Shown here one piece after another: positions 1-12,634 of a stretch of 64,000 nucleotides of DNA. Numbering within the stretch: the stretch's first letter is position 1; each line of letters opens with the position of its first letter. The DNA comes from Macropodus opercularis (lineage: Eukaryota > Chordata > Actinopteri > Anabantiformes > Osphronemidae): assembly GCA_030770545.1 (NCBI GenBank), contig CM061100.1, positions 14,314,501 to 14,378,500 of the forward strand. Reading direction: 5' to 3'. The notes under the pieces were generated by a model that saw only the letters and a list, made by a program, of their open reading frames with translations, did no database searches and was not told the origin of the DNA. The position numbers were made by a program, and so were the translations under genes.

Positions 1-3000
1 TGATCTGAATTAACATGAGCTGCCTCAGCCCGTGGCCATGTTCTGTCTGCTGTTTGTAGGAACGTGTGTGTGTGTGTTTAATGAGAGACGGCAACAAGAT
101 CTTGATCTGTCTTATTTCACTAAATGACAGACGCTGGGTAGTCTGTTGAAAGCAATTTGAATTTGTTCGTTTTTCTAGTATAAAAATAAAGTAAATTAAT
201 AAATTATTTTAAATACAAAAACTTTCAGTATTTTGTATAGATTTTATATCGAACACAAATTTAAATGATAATAATGATAAATGCACTAGATGCATTTAGA
301 CTCACTGAGAGCATATTGACATATACACATCATGTAAAGGTGTATTTGTACATTACATTCGTACTGTATATACAGTATAAGTGGATATATGGATATAACA
401 CATGTGCAGATTAAGTAGAATTATATACTTAATATTTTACTACTAAAGAGTCTGTACGTAGTTCATTTACAATATTCATGTATTAATACTATTGTTTAGT
501 TGTGACGTTTGATCACTGAACGTAAAGATTTTGTTATTGTTTCATTGATTTTTTTTCCTTTATTGTAGTAATTTGTTAATTTGTCCAGAGCACAAAACAA
601 GATAATGGACAGATTCATATAGCCGAGATGAAAGACTGCTCATAAGTCAGTGTTTATACAGAGCTGCAAATGCAGAGTGTGGCGTGCGGCCACATTTGAA
701 TACAGCGGGTCGGCTCTGCACGCGGCCATTGTGTTACCATTACAAGCTGATTTCACGGCCAACAGAACGGCAACAAAGGAGGCAGCAGGTCCGAAAAGTT
801 TGAAAAGGCTTGGAGAGAATAAAGGAGGAAGAGGAAGAGGAGGAGGAGAAAGGGGTGAAGGGGAGGAATAGAGGGAAGATGGTAGAAGTGTGCAGATGCA
901 GAGAATGGGCTGCAATGTGGATATTAACTGGCCACGTTAAGCACTGTTTACACGGTGAACACGCATGTACAAACATGCAGTATATAGAAGCTACCTTATA
1001 TATTTCCATTCATTTCCACATATATGTTGATGTGTCCTCATATATAAATGATAAATGAAAACAGCTTCTGTGTAATTCTGTCTCACGCTTCCCCTTCGTT
1101 TATAGTGACAGTTGTATTTCAACATGGAGAGAGCCAGCGTTTGCAGCCGGACAGATGGGTCCTCACCCAAAAACTGCTGGGTCACTCAGAGAGAGGATGA
1201 CTCTGGTTAAACTGACAGTCAGTGGGACATATGTGAGGCAAAGCGCAGCAGTGCTCACTAACGCTATAGATTAGCATGTGGTCTCCAGCACAAAGCTGCA
1301 GATCAATACTACTGCTCTGTACACAGCAGATGGCCCGAGAGAGCAGGAGAGCGAAGGGACGGAGCTGAAAGGAGGAAGTGCCTTGAATGAGCTGCAGCTT
1401 TCTTCACGTTTACAAAGTGCTGCTGGTTCAGACGCAGCACGTACGACCAACAGCTCAGCAGAGGAAGCTGAGTCCCAGGCTGCATCCTGGGTTTGTCAGT
1501 TTCTGTTAGGACTCATCACTTATCTGTTTATCTGTAGTTTGGTTCTCATTATTTAAAAAGGCCTTTATTCTGTCGGTTCCGTCACAGCCTGGAATTGCAC
1601 TAATTATTAATTACACTACACCACTTACACAAATTTGAATTCTTTATTTTTAATTGACAATCAAATTTTTTTACCATTTGAACCAATATTAAAACCAAGC
1701 CAGTAAATGTACAATATTGCAGATGGTGTTGCTACGTTATAGCTCATATACAGCAGCATACTGTAAAACAGGACAAATGCAACAAATAAACCGTGACACG
1801 CAGACATTAATGCATTTTTACTAGTGACATCACAGCCTGCAAACAAAGCGAACAAGGTTTTATTAACTTTACAGTCAAATTCTATTTCCAATTTATGTAG
1901 GTTGTATGTCCAGAACAGAAAGCAGGAATTAAATGAATTCTACAAAAAATATGAATGTTCATGTTACTAATTGAATGGATTAATAATAGATAATAAAAAG
2001 GTCATGATGTTATTTAGATAGATTTTGGTTTTGGATTGTCTTAGTGTTTTTTATGATTAATAACAACAACGAGTGTCCTGCAAACAGCGACTATCTCTGT
2101 CTGAGTCCAAAGCTTGATACAGTTTATTAGTGGCCCAAAATAATCTGTCACAGAAAATATTGTTCAATAAAAGTCCAGTCTCCTCCTGTATGCGTCGCGT
2201 AAGCATAGCATAAAGACAGCACTGTCTGTATAAATACGAGGTCATTTAGATTTATACTTATTGGTGTAACAGTAAATTACTGTTACATAATGTAATGATA
2301 GAATAAATATGCCTAGCCATAAATTACGCTTCTTGTGTGCGTGTCTATTGATTCATTTACGGCTGCCCGGTCCTGGTGGACAGCGGCTTAAACAGTGTAA
2401 CCCTTTGTGGAAGGGTGGTTGTTCTCGACTCCCCAGTTATGACATAAATCTCCTCCTTTAGTTGATGCCTGTCAGCAGTTTGTTTACACCATCGTATTGA
2501 CTTCAAACTCCATCACTTCCTTCTCTCCTCGTCGTCCCCATTCCTCCCCCTCCAGATGCTCCTTTTCAGTGTCCTCAGCGTCACCCTCCCCTCTCTCCTG
2601 CAGTGCCCCTCACTCCATTTTATACCTTCCACATCAACTACATCTGGTCCACCTTCCTCCATTTATAGTCTTTTTCAACCGGCTCTGTCTGACATTTCTT
2701 CTATTTCTCCTACGTTTGCAATATAGCAGCTGAAAGTTTTAAGAAGAGACAGACAGACAGGTTGTCCCTCAGCGGACCCCCTGCCTGTCTCGCTGACAGC
2801 TGATCAAAAAGAGAATTGGGTCAGGCTTCTGTTCTTCTATCCTTAATTACACAACAGTTTTTAAACAAAGCAACATCTGCCCAGTTCACCATCCTCCGTC
2901 TTTTCTTCCCCACCTCTTCTTTTTCCATGTCCTGCACTATCTTGTCTTTCTTATTTCCCCAAGCTACACCTTATGACTAATGCACAAAGAATCTGGTCAC

Positions 3001-3380
3001 AGCTTATAAAACGCTTCAATAACTGGTAGCTACAGTATATCATGTTTTTAACATAGACACACAGATTATTGGAAGGTTTTCTAGTGAGGCTCATCTTTCT
3101 AAACATCTAGAAACAATCGTGATGTCTTCTGTACCTGTCGGTTTATCATCCCTACCAAAACACAGTCAAATTTAAAAGATGGTTAAATGTTACTTTAATT
3201 GCATCAAATGCATTGTTGGTTAGTATAAAATAATTTAACACAGTAACCTAGTTTAGTTTTAGTTCATCTTATTTAATTAAGTCAAATTTTGTGACTAAAT
3301 AAGTTTATTCTTATCACCAGGCTTGACAAAATGGCACTAGACACCAAAATAAAACTAAGAACATACAAACCAGGTTCTGT
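1..3380. other. Intergenic region upstream of onecut2, left part
   Basis: I see no coding exon here. The open frames are short, low in complexity and have no recognisable domain. The stretch contains AT-rich DNA, a purine-rich GGA tract near 820-890, a pyrimidine-rich stretch near 2510-2640 and short CA/TG runs. In human the neighbour upstream of ONECUT2 is ST8SIA3, but nothing like a sialyltransferase exon is visible here, so that gene, if conserved, lies further left. Confidence 0.55.
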
Positions 3381-3389
3381 TTAATGCAA

Positions 3390-4440
3390 AATGGATCCCA
3401 TCCATCCATCATCTTCCACTTTATCCGGGGACGGGGTCTCCAAACCAACCCCTCTGGCCCCTGGTTGCGCCTAGAAATTCTGTCCATAAAAATTATGAAC
3501 AGAACCGGTGACAAAGGGCAGCCCTGCCGGAGTCCAGCATGCACTGGAAACAAGCCTGACTTAATGCGAACCAAGCTCCTGCTGCGTTTGTACAGGGACC
3601 GGACAGGCCTCAACACAGGGCCCTGGACCCCACAGTCCTAGAGCACCCCCACAGAAAGTCACGAGGGCCGCGGTCGAACGCCTTCTCGGTCTACAAAGCA
3701 CATGTAGACTGAACTCCCATGAACCCTCGAGCACTCTCGAAAGGGTGTAGAGCTGGTCCAGGGTTCTGGGACGACCACCACGACAGGCAGCAGAGACCTT
3801 ATGGCCACAAGTATGAACAGCCTCTGACTCTGGTTGAAGCTCTGCCGGAGGTGTGAGTTAAATCTCCATCTGACAGTGGGGTCCGCCAGACGTTCCCAAC
3901 AGACCCTCACAATACGTTTGGGCCTGGTCTGTCCGGCCCACCCCTCCGCCAGCGGATCCAACTCACCACCAGTTGACAGCTCAGCCCCTCTCCTAACCCT
4001 AGTGTCCAAGACGTACGGCCGAAGGTCAGGTGACACGACTACAAAGTGGATCATTGACCTCCGGCCTAGGGTGCACTGATGGACACCCGTACGTTTGAAC
4101 ATGGTGTTCGTTATGGCCAAACAACAAAACACCACCCGGGTTCAGATCAGAGAGGCTGTTCCTCCCAGTCACGCCTCTCCAGGTCTCACTGTCGCTGCCC
4201 ACGTGAGCGTTGAAGTCCCCCAGTAAAACACTGGAATCTGGAGCCGTCTCCAGGACCCTCCAGAGCCTCCAAGGAGGTCACTCTGTACCACCGCTCGGCC
4301 CATAGGCACTGACAACGGTCTGAGTCCTATCCCCCACAAGGAAACAACCCTCGGGAAAACTCGGAAAAGCTCCCGATCCACATCCACGTTGCACCGGCCC
4401 CTTACGGTTCCTCCTGCAGGTGGTGGGTCCACAGGAGGAC
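3390..4440 (-). mobile_element. Degenerate non-LTR retrotransposon (LINE) fragment, endonuclease plus start of reverse transcriptase
   Basis: Read on the minus strand, this gives broken pieces of a fish LINE polyprotein in the right order. First comes endonuclease-type sequence (4432 to about 3830) with LGRRSMIHFVVVSPDLRPY, VLDTRVRRGAELST and RIVRVCWERLADPTV. Then comes an early reverse-transcriptase piece (about 3760 to 3400) with MCFVDRE, RSLYKRSRSLVRI and GLRQGCPLSPVLFIIFMDRI. Frameshifts and stops separate the pieces, the linker is shortened, and the RT ends before the catalytic YADD-type motif, so the copy is dead. The clade (RTE-like or another fish LINE) cannot be settled by eye. The boundaries are approximate. 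Confidence 0.85.
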
Positions 4441-5759
4441 AAGATGTATCCCAGTCTATTAATTAAAAAGCATTTTGTTGGACAGTGGATGAAGAGGGAC
4501 TTTCACTAACATCACCTTTAACCATGAAGTCCCTGTGATGGTTGTGTATATCACACCGAAGGCAGAATTATCATTCATTTATTCAGATTGTTTTTGTACT
4601 TGTCTTATTTGTGGTATTTTCCAATGATGGATGAGGGAGCGAGGCAGACAGCGATATTTGCCAGTCGTTTGTCCTTGGAAGTGTAATGAATTGTGAAGCG
4701 AACAGGCTACAGGCCATGATGCTCTTTCAGTGCAGCTCCCACACTCATCAGTCCACCCAGAGACTGTCGATAACGCCCCAACACATCATTCACGTCAATC
4801 AGCACTCGGCACTGAGCTACACAGCTGGGAACATCTGGCCAAACGTAAAACACAACTTTGCTTATTCTTTACATGTGATCGTCTCATTCATGTCACCGTC
4901 TGTGTGTGATCACACGCATCACATGACGTCTGCTCATATCAAGGCAAGTCACAGTTATGACAATCGTGCAGATGGTATCATTCAGAGACGTTTTAAGGCA
5001 GGAGATCATTTCACATGCAGGTTGTTGCTTTACTCATGTGTTGTTCTCTGTTGCCGTACGTTATCTGCACCATCAGGGGCAGAGGTGAGATAACAGGTGA
5101 GATCAGATTTTAATTATCCCTGCAGGCAAACTGTTTTTTTTTTAAATTGCAAAAGCAAAGTAGAAAAGGCAACAACCTCAGTTTGCTGCAGAAGGATTCA
5201 CAGATTAAATCAGCAATAAAATCATTCCTGACATTTTTTAACACCAAACTGAAAAAATGTGATTTTACAGCAAAACACTGATTGTTATTGTTATATTGTG
5301 TATATTTATATATTATATTATATAAAACAGCGAGGCTTTGTTTGTACACAATGTCCACCTCTTCTGTTGTATGTGTTATTCTTAATTCTTATATAAAAGT
5401 GTATTTCCCGACAATACATATACATACGGATACAATAAATTGTACTTTTATTATTTTAGATTTAGTGGCTCTTCTGAAACGTGTAGTCATTGTACTTCAT
5501 CTTTGGCTACCAGATGGAAATGTCCCATAGAATTTATGAGCGTTTTCATTTGTGTATTTCTGAATTAGTGTGTGCCAGTGAATATCTGTGTTTTAATTCC
5601 ATCTGCAAATAAAGATGCAGAGTTAAATTAAAGTTAAAGTAACATAGTAATAAATGTTTTGGTATTTTAGTGCTACACATATTGTACAGATTCATGTTGA
5701 TATTGCAAAAGATAAATTATAGAGATTTGCATTTTATAAAAAAATCTGGTTTTGAGACG
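4441..5759. other. Intergenic region between LINE relic and onecut2 promoter
   Basis: AT-rich DNA with no recognisable gene. The open frames in it (for example 4686-5093) have no domain, no family resemblance and no splice context. I see nothing else in it apart from short A/T runs near 5133 and 5290-5325. Confidence 0.5.
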
Positions 5760-6340
5760 TGACAAGCGCAAAAAGCCTCAGAACAGTGTGAAGTATGGAC
5801 GTCACTGAAGTCATGAGTCGCTCAGACAAGTCCCCAAAGTAGCATTAAAAGAAAGCTCCGGTCTCTGCAGCTCAGCCCAGCGCCGCCCGTTACATCCATC
5901 ACACTCGTTGATTGAGTAGCTCGTCACGGCACCGCGCCCTCCACATCGCCGGTCGTTGCTCCGATTGGTCCGCCACGCCTTCAGTCATGCGGGTCCCGCC
6001 TCCCTCAGCAGGTTGGGTTGAGCGGCACTGCTAGGGGACCGCGGACAGCTCCCGTTGAGGAGCAGAGTAGCGCAGGAGGAGGAGAAGGTTGATATGGGGG
6101 AGCCGCTGCACAGGCCCGTCTGGTCGCGATAAAAACACGTTTTATGTGCACACACCGGGGACAGGACACAAAGGCACCGAGCTGGAGAGGCCGCTGGGGG
6201 ACGAGGAGACAACCGAGGGAGTGAAGGGAAGGGGGGAACACGGCTACTGACCCATCCCGGAGCATCAGGGAGAAGCGGCGAGAAAGGAGGAGAAGAAGGA
6301 GACACAATTCCGCTCGACCTGATGGACTGAGGACAGATGA
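5760..6340 (+). promoter_or_regulatory. onecut2: onecut2 promoter and 5' leader (approximate)
   Basis: Composition changes sharply to GC- and CpG-rich just before the onecut2 start codon. An inverted CCAAT box (ATTGG) lies at 5964-5968 inside a GC-rich block. The likely 5' UTR is purine-rich (GAGGAGGAGAAGG-type runs at 6070-6300). Two small upstream ORFs sit directly before the start: ATG-GAC-TGA at 6322-6330, and an ATG at 6337 that overlaps the main start out of frame and stops at 6358-6360. The transcription start cannot be fixed from sequence; a weak TATA-like GATAAAAA lies at about 6127. Confidence 0.5.
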
Positions 6341-7571
6341 ATGAAGACTGCCTACACTAACGCCTATCGATGCCTGGCCAAGGACCTGGACGCTTACGCC
6401 ATGAACACGGACATGACGATGGACGGCATCGGCAGCCTGCATGGCGGGGTGGCGGTGAGCTCCGTGGCCCCTGACGCGGAGCTGATGAGCGGCCACAGCC
6501 CGCACCACGGCCGCGGGAGCTCTTCGGTGGCGGGGGGACCCGGAGTGGCGGCGGCAGCGGCGGCGGCGGCAGCGTCCACTCTGCGGATACACCAGGACTT
6601 GGCTGCCGCCGCCGCGTCATCCCGCTCGGCCATGGTGTCCGGCATGGCCACGATCCTGGACGGCAGCGGGGAGTATCGGCCGGAGCTGTCCCTGCCGCTG
6701 CACCACGCCATGAGCGTGCCCTGCGACACGTCCTCTCCCGGGATGGGGATGAGCGGCACATACACCACCTTAACCCCGCTGCAGCCGCTGCCCCCCATCT
6801 CCACCGTGTCGGACAAGTTTCACCATCACCACCACCACCACCACCACCACCAGCGGCTCTCCGGGAACGTGAGCGGGAGCTTCACCCTGATGCGGGACGA
6901 GCGGGGGCTACCGGGCATGAACAACATCTACAGCCCCTATCACAAAGATCACATGTCCGGGATGGGTCAGAGCCTCTCCCCGGTCCTGGGCAACGGCCTG
7001 GGCTCCATACACAACACCCAGCAGGGTCTCCACAATTATGGCACGACGGCGCACGGAGGTCACGACAAGATGCTGAACTTCGAAGCTCACCACACCGCCT
7101 CCATGCTGGCCAGAGGGGACCACCACCAGCACCGAGGCCTCGGTGGTCCGGCTACCGGGATGATGCCGCACCTAAACGGCATGCACCACCCGGGACACCC
7201 GGCGGCCTCCGCGGCGGGTCACCACCCGCACCCTCACCTCCAGTCTCCAACCCACGGGCCCGTGTTGGCTTCCACCCGGGAAAGACCGCCCTCCTCCTCG
7301 GGGACGCAGGGGGGGAACAGTTCGGGGCAGCTGGAGGAAATCAACACCAAAGAGGTCGCGCAGAGGATCACGGCGGAGCTGAAGAGGTACAGCATCCCCC
7401 AGGCCATCTTTGCCCAGAGGGTGCTGTGCCGCTCCCAGGGGACCCTGTCAGACCTGCTGCGGAACCCCAAACCCTGGAGTAAACTAAAATCAGGCCGGGA
7501 GACCTTCAGGAGGATGTGGAAGTGGCTGCAGGAGCCCGAGTTTCAGAGGATGTCGGCCCTCAGACTGGCAG
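6341..7571 (+). CDS. onecut2: onecut2 coding exon 1: N-terminal region and CUT domain
   Basis: First coding exon of a ONECUT homeodomain transcription factor, 410 codons plus one base. The start MKTAYTNAYRCLAKDLDAYA matches the ONECUT2 N-terminus rather than ONECUT1, and the fech/nars1 neighbourhood agrees. In order: an alanine-rich tract (about residues 70-95), the conserved block TYTTLTPLQPLPPISTVSDK, a poly-His run (about 160-170), the block QRLSGNVSGSFTLMRDERGL, and the CUT domain (about 334-410; NTKEVAQRI, RSQGTLSDLLRNPKPW, RRMWKWLQEPEFQRMSALR). The exon ends after ...ALRLA plus G at a GTAGGA donor, where the family splits between CUT and homeodomain. Reading through the donor would add 25 codons and a stop at 7648. 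ONECUT2 is nuclear, binds ATCGAT-type sites, and acts in neural, pancreatic and hepatic development. Confidence 0.97.
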
Positions 7572-10499
7572 GTAGGAGCAGAAACCACGCTGCTGGGGTT
7601 CGGCTTCGTGCTCCAGGCAAGAACAGGTCATTCCAGTATTCCCAGTAAAATGTCGAACAAAATAAGTTCAAGTCGCTTTTGATTTGCTTTGCTTTGATGG
7701 CGGTGACTTGGCTCCAGCACCACAGTTTAGATAAATAACATTTATGTAGAATCACTGGTGTTATGATTACCATTATTGATCAATAACAAAAAGAGATCGA
7801 TGGGAATGACAAGGTCGCGGGGTTTCCCTCCAACAGCCTCCCCGTGTCTCCGCTGCGCTCAGGTTTAAACGTCACACTTTTACCGAACAGCTGTTTCTGT
7901 TTTCAGACTAATTGAGACGCGGCTGATGTTGAGGGAAACACGGGAAAACGAATGAAAAACATCAGAAAATACTTTACAACTGGACCAAATTCAGATCGGT
8001 TTCAGGGTTTATTTGCGGACCTGGTGTTCTGGCCGCTGAGCGGAGTCCAGGCTGTTGGCATCGTGGGTTTATTGCTGTCATTAGTCTGGTTGTGTTTCTG
8101 GCACTAGAGCAGACAGACAGAGGTGTGAGGGCGCATTCACGGGCTGGAGCAGGATTCTCCCTGACTGCGAGGAGCCTGAAGTGATCACAGGACAGTGACA
8201 CGAACACAAAGGTTTGTGGATCCGTGGGTCTGGTGCCCCCTCTAGTGAGGAACCCGCTTCGCGTCCCAACAAGCCTCTATTGTCTGCAGGTGGAGAGCAG
8301 CCGCAGCCGCGGAGCAAAACGAAAGACGCTGGATGAGGCTTGTAGATTATGTCCAGGTCGCTGGGTTTGTTTTGTTTGTGCTGAGCCTGTGAGATGTGTT
8401 TAGCAGCGGCGTTTTTAATTTCATTTAAAAAACAAAAAGCCAATAACAATCACCAGATTCTACAATGCAAAACGATTTAAAAGCCAGACTGTTCAAAAAG
8501 CAAATTACGGCAGGAGAGGTGGAGGCAGAAGGTGTGTGAGGGTAGAGCTGTGGACAGGACCCCTCCAGCAAACACACACATCTGATTTAGAATGTGCCTA
8601 GAAATTAAGACACTGAATCTATTAATATACATTTATTTCATCGGTTAAATTCAGCTCAAGCTTTCTGATGGTTGGTGCAGCTTGTTTGTATAACCGGTAA
8701 TAGAAATATATCTATAACGCAAATAACATGAAAATGTGTAAAATATTTAGTCACATATGTGAATATATGTAAAACTAAAGTGGTGGTGTTTTCGTTGAAC
8801 ACTGGTAGCAGCTCAGAGCCTGACTTTCACTGTAGACTGTGATATGTTCACGCACGTTTTCATTGAAGTAGCAGTGAATAGGTTGTCGTATGGTCGTAGC
8901 ACATTTTAGCAAGAATTGTTTTGATATATGTTTGACATTGAAGCCGATGCGTTTAATGCAGTTTAACCAAATTTGAGCTGATCCCTCTTTGTCTGTTTAG
9001 GACACATTGTGTGAATTTATAGTACCATTAAAATAAAGAAGCTAAAATCAAAATAACAAGAAAAGCAAAACATAAATGTAAAACATTATATTTATAAATC
9101 AGACACAACTTCAGTGAAATTTACTGTCATGTCATGCACACAGCGAATGAGTTAATATTTAATATACATAATAATTATCTGCTAATCGAACAAATGACAG
9201 GTTAAAAAGTACAAGGACATTTTCTATAAACATGGTTATTTTTTTAGCAATGAAAATATAGTTAATTTGCAAAGTACATGCTCTAACACAATGTTTACAT
9301 TTTGTTTTTTATTAATTTTTGACTTACATGATATAAATTTAATATTATAGACACCACACTGTTAAAAGTGGGGTTGTGGAAACTGAGTTATATTCTCAAC
9401 ACGTCGACCAGGTGTAATATGTGTTCAGTGTTCTTTGTTCTGAGATTTATTATGGGTGTGTCTGAAATGAGGCAGAAGAGAAATGATTCATTGTAGAAAT
9501 GCATACGTAGATATGTTTTTAAGTGGCCCAACAGTTTAAAGACTGACCAATCCAGGTGGGTGGTGCTACCTTTTCTCTGTGACACGTGAGCTTGAACAGC
9601 TGCTTCTCAGAATGACTGATTGTTTGTATTTAACTAGCTGAGACTGTGTTGGTAGCTTTGGTCCAGCTCAGATCTCCACGCTTTACACCGGGGCACATTC
9701 CTGTGTGGATGAAATTATCTGTGCAGAGCTTGACTCTTATCTAATTATTGGTTCTTTGATTTTCGGGGTCGATATTCAATGATATAGGTTAATAGGAAAT
9801 GACACGAGTGACGATGGATGGAGGGTGGAGCTGCAGGAAGGCAGGGGAGCGTTCATGTGATCTGTTCTCCCCCGTGTGTAGTGAAATGTCAGCGTTCAGA
9901 CGCGCACTGAGCAGCCTCGTACTCGCTGTCTGATGGAGCAGCGCTCGCGTGGCAAAACTGGTGCTGGCTTCCTAATGTGAGACTCTGGTTCTCGTTTCCA
10001 CAGATCAAAGCTAAAATTATCCTTTAAGCTGGATATTGACTGACATTTTGTTACACCAGCGGTGACACGACTTTTTGACAGAGATGGCAGCAAACACAGG
10101 ATGATAAAGACAAACTCTGAACATATCATTTACTGCAGCTATGCAACCTAACGGCTACTGAGGCAACATTTCATGTTTTTTGAAAAGCTGTTAACTGTAT
10201 TTACTGTATCAAAGCCAGGCATGAAGCTGGATGAACTAAAACGTCTTATTGTGGCGATGCTCTGTTGTTTTATACTGATGTTTGACATCACAAGCATTAG
10301 AATTTTAGTGTTGTTAGTATTATAGTGACACTCTTGACATATTGCATGTTGACATAAAATTGTAATTAATATTATAATATTTGTAAAGGTTTGGTCTAAT
10401 TGGTTACTGGGTTCCAGTTCCAGTTTGTGGAGCTTTTCTACTGTAGAGAGCAGTTGGAAGTACTTCACATGATGGGATTGTTCTACCGCTTAGTCCTCG

Positions 10500-10650
10500 T
10501 AAGGGTCCCAATCGGGCGAGAGGTGGACTTCACCCTGGACAGGTCACCAGTTCATCACATATAGACCCAGACAACCACACTCAGCTTGACCGCTTGTCTT
10601 TGGACGCTGAGACACGGGGAGAACAGCCACAGTTCACACGGAAAGACACT
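10500..10650. repeat. L2-like / SINE-tail repeat fragment
   Basis: The phrase GGGCGAGAGGTGGACTTCAC followed by CCTGGACAGGTCACCAGT and TGTCTTTGGACGCTGAGA matches the common vertebrate L2-type 3' tail (consensus-like 'gggcgagaggcgg...ccctggacaggtcgccag...gtctttggac'). It is diverged and truncated. The orientation is not assigned. Confidence 0.65.
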
Positions 10651-12597
10651 CATTTATCCTTTTAATTTAGTCCGTTTGTCAAGACTATTTATTGGCAGCT
10701 AAACTAAAACCGTTGCGCCTCTGAATTTTTGTTGTTGGAACAGACAAAGAAATAGATAAAGCTTCCAGGTTTATTTCAAAAATACGGTTTGACTCCTCCA
10801 ATGAGAGGTTTTCTATTAGCAACGGGAGCAGACTAACTAACTAACTAGCTTGATTGATTTGATATGAGGTTTCAGTGCTAACCAATGTGAGACGTGCTGA
10901 GCAAAGCTTTTTTTTTTTTTTTAAATTGTTTTTAATATTTTGTATATCTTCATTTAACAAATCTGACGTAATGTAACATCCTCTTCTTTTCTACTATAAC
11001 TTAAAATGACCACAGAAGCAGCGGGAGCTTCAGTTCCTTGAACAACAATGCTACAAGCAACCAATAGAGATGAGGTCAAAGGTCAGATCTGCAACACTGA
11101 GACAATAGAAGGAGCAAATATTCCCCCGACCCTGATATGGTCAGAAACGAGGGTGAGAGAAGCGTGAAGGGGAAAGAAAGGAATGAGAAGGTGGACGACA
11201 AGGTTATTTTGAGGTTTCTGATCCTGCTGAGTCTGTTGTTATGTTACACACTTGATGTTTTCAAGTTCAATGAGGATACAAATGCTGCGGAGTCTCTGCT
11301 TTGGGGAGTTTTACTTCTAATACACAGGTAGAATTTGGCTGATTTGACCTCTTTTGTTTTTTAACCTTTGTCCTTGGATGGTTCAGAACCTTTGAATTCT
11401 TCCCATGTCAAAGTGAGGGAGCTATTGTGTTGTCAGTGATTCTACCTACACACATTCACGAAACAACCAAAAAACCTCCAGAATAATAGGGACAAGCAGC
11501 GGGTCCTCCGAGCTGTACGCGTCACAGATTGAGGTTCGGGTTTCAGATGTACTAGGAACAAGCCAGTTTGGTCTCAAAGCCCAGATTCAACATCTATGGG
11601 ATGAATTTGAAACTGTGAACCCTTAAGGATCCAGGTTACAAAATTATTTGTAACCTTACTTTCCTGTGAAACAATAATTTGAACTATTATTATGGAGGTG
11701 AGGACCAGGTCAGTCAAGTCAAGCGCTCTCATATAATCCTATTAGCATCGCATTCTGCAATAAAATGACAACAAGCCTCCCGGTATGTGTCTAAATATCT
11801 CTCTGAAGCTTTCTCTCGTAGCATCTTTTTCCTCCTTTTGGTCGTTCTTTCTCTCTCCCTTTTGGGGGGAGGTATTATGTGATCGTCAGGGGAATTGAAC
11901 ACAAGAGCAGAGGCAGCAGCGGCCCAATGAATTATTGATGGGAATCTCGGCGTGACCCGCCTCAGCCTGCTCACTTCACTTCTTCTTCACCTCGCAATCG
12001 GGTTAACCAGGCAAAATGGAGGGAGGGGGGGGGAGAGCGAGACAGGGGGAGGACTCCATTGTTTGACTGGAGGACACTGCCTGCTAGTGAATTATGGATG
12101 AAAAGAAAACGATGCTCAACTCAGTGATAGAATAGAACAACTCACCCAAAAGCCGAGTACAAATACTGGCCATTTGCAACAGTCATGTCATACTCACCAC
12201 TTCTACGGTCCTCTAACCAGACCCTGTTCCCATCAGCATAACCCTAACCCTTCTGCTTAGCAGGTTTTCTGTCAGGAGCTGAGTTACCATCGCTTCCCAC
12301 AAATATTTAACATTGTAGCTTATTTAAAAAGGCTGGTGACGAAGAGCGTGGAGCAAAAACGTACTGTAGGTCCGAGGCAAACAGGACACACAGGAAAGCT
12401 CCAGCTCGGAACACAACACAGAGTATCGCACTAGAAATCCTTAAGTGTCCACTTAGAGTCAAATCGTGCTGAAATTCTGAATGACTGCACCTAAATATTT
12501 TCCACTTTACACATCCTGCTGCATGCAGACGTACGGTGCATTATTAATGAGAGGGACTCTGCCTTATGGCACAGATTACCAGCAGTTAACAGCAGTA

Positions 12598-12600
<3 letters not shown>

Positions 12601-12632
<32 letters not shown>
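12601..12632. repeat. (GT)n microsatellite
   Basis: About 15 uninterrupted GT units in onecut2 intron 1. The poly-Cys-Val open frame across it is a by-product of the repeat. Confidence 0.9.

Positions 12633-12634
<2 letters not shown>

Noticed and set aside
4686..5093. 135-codon plus-strand open frame upstream of onecut2
   Set aside because: No family resemblance, no conserved blocks and no splice sites in context. His/Ser-rich random frame.
6005..6592. 195-codon minus-strand open frame at the onecut2 start
   Set aside because: Antisense of GC-rich onecut2 coding and leader sequence. His/Arg/Ala-rich by composition only.
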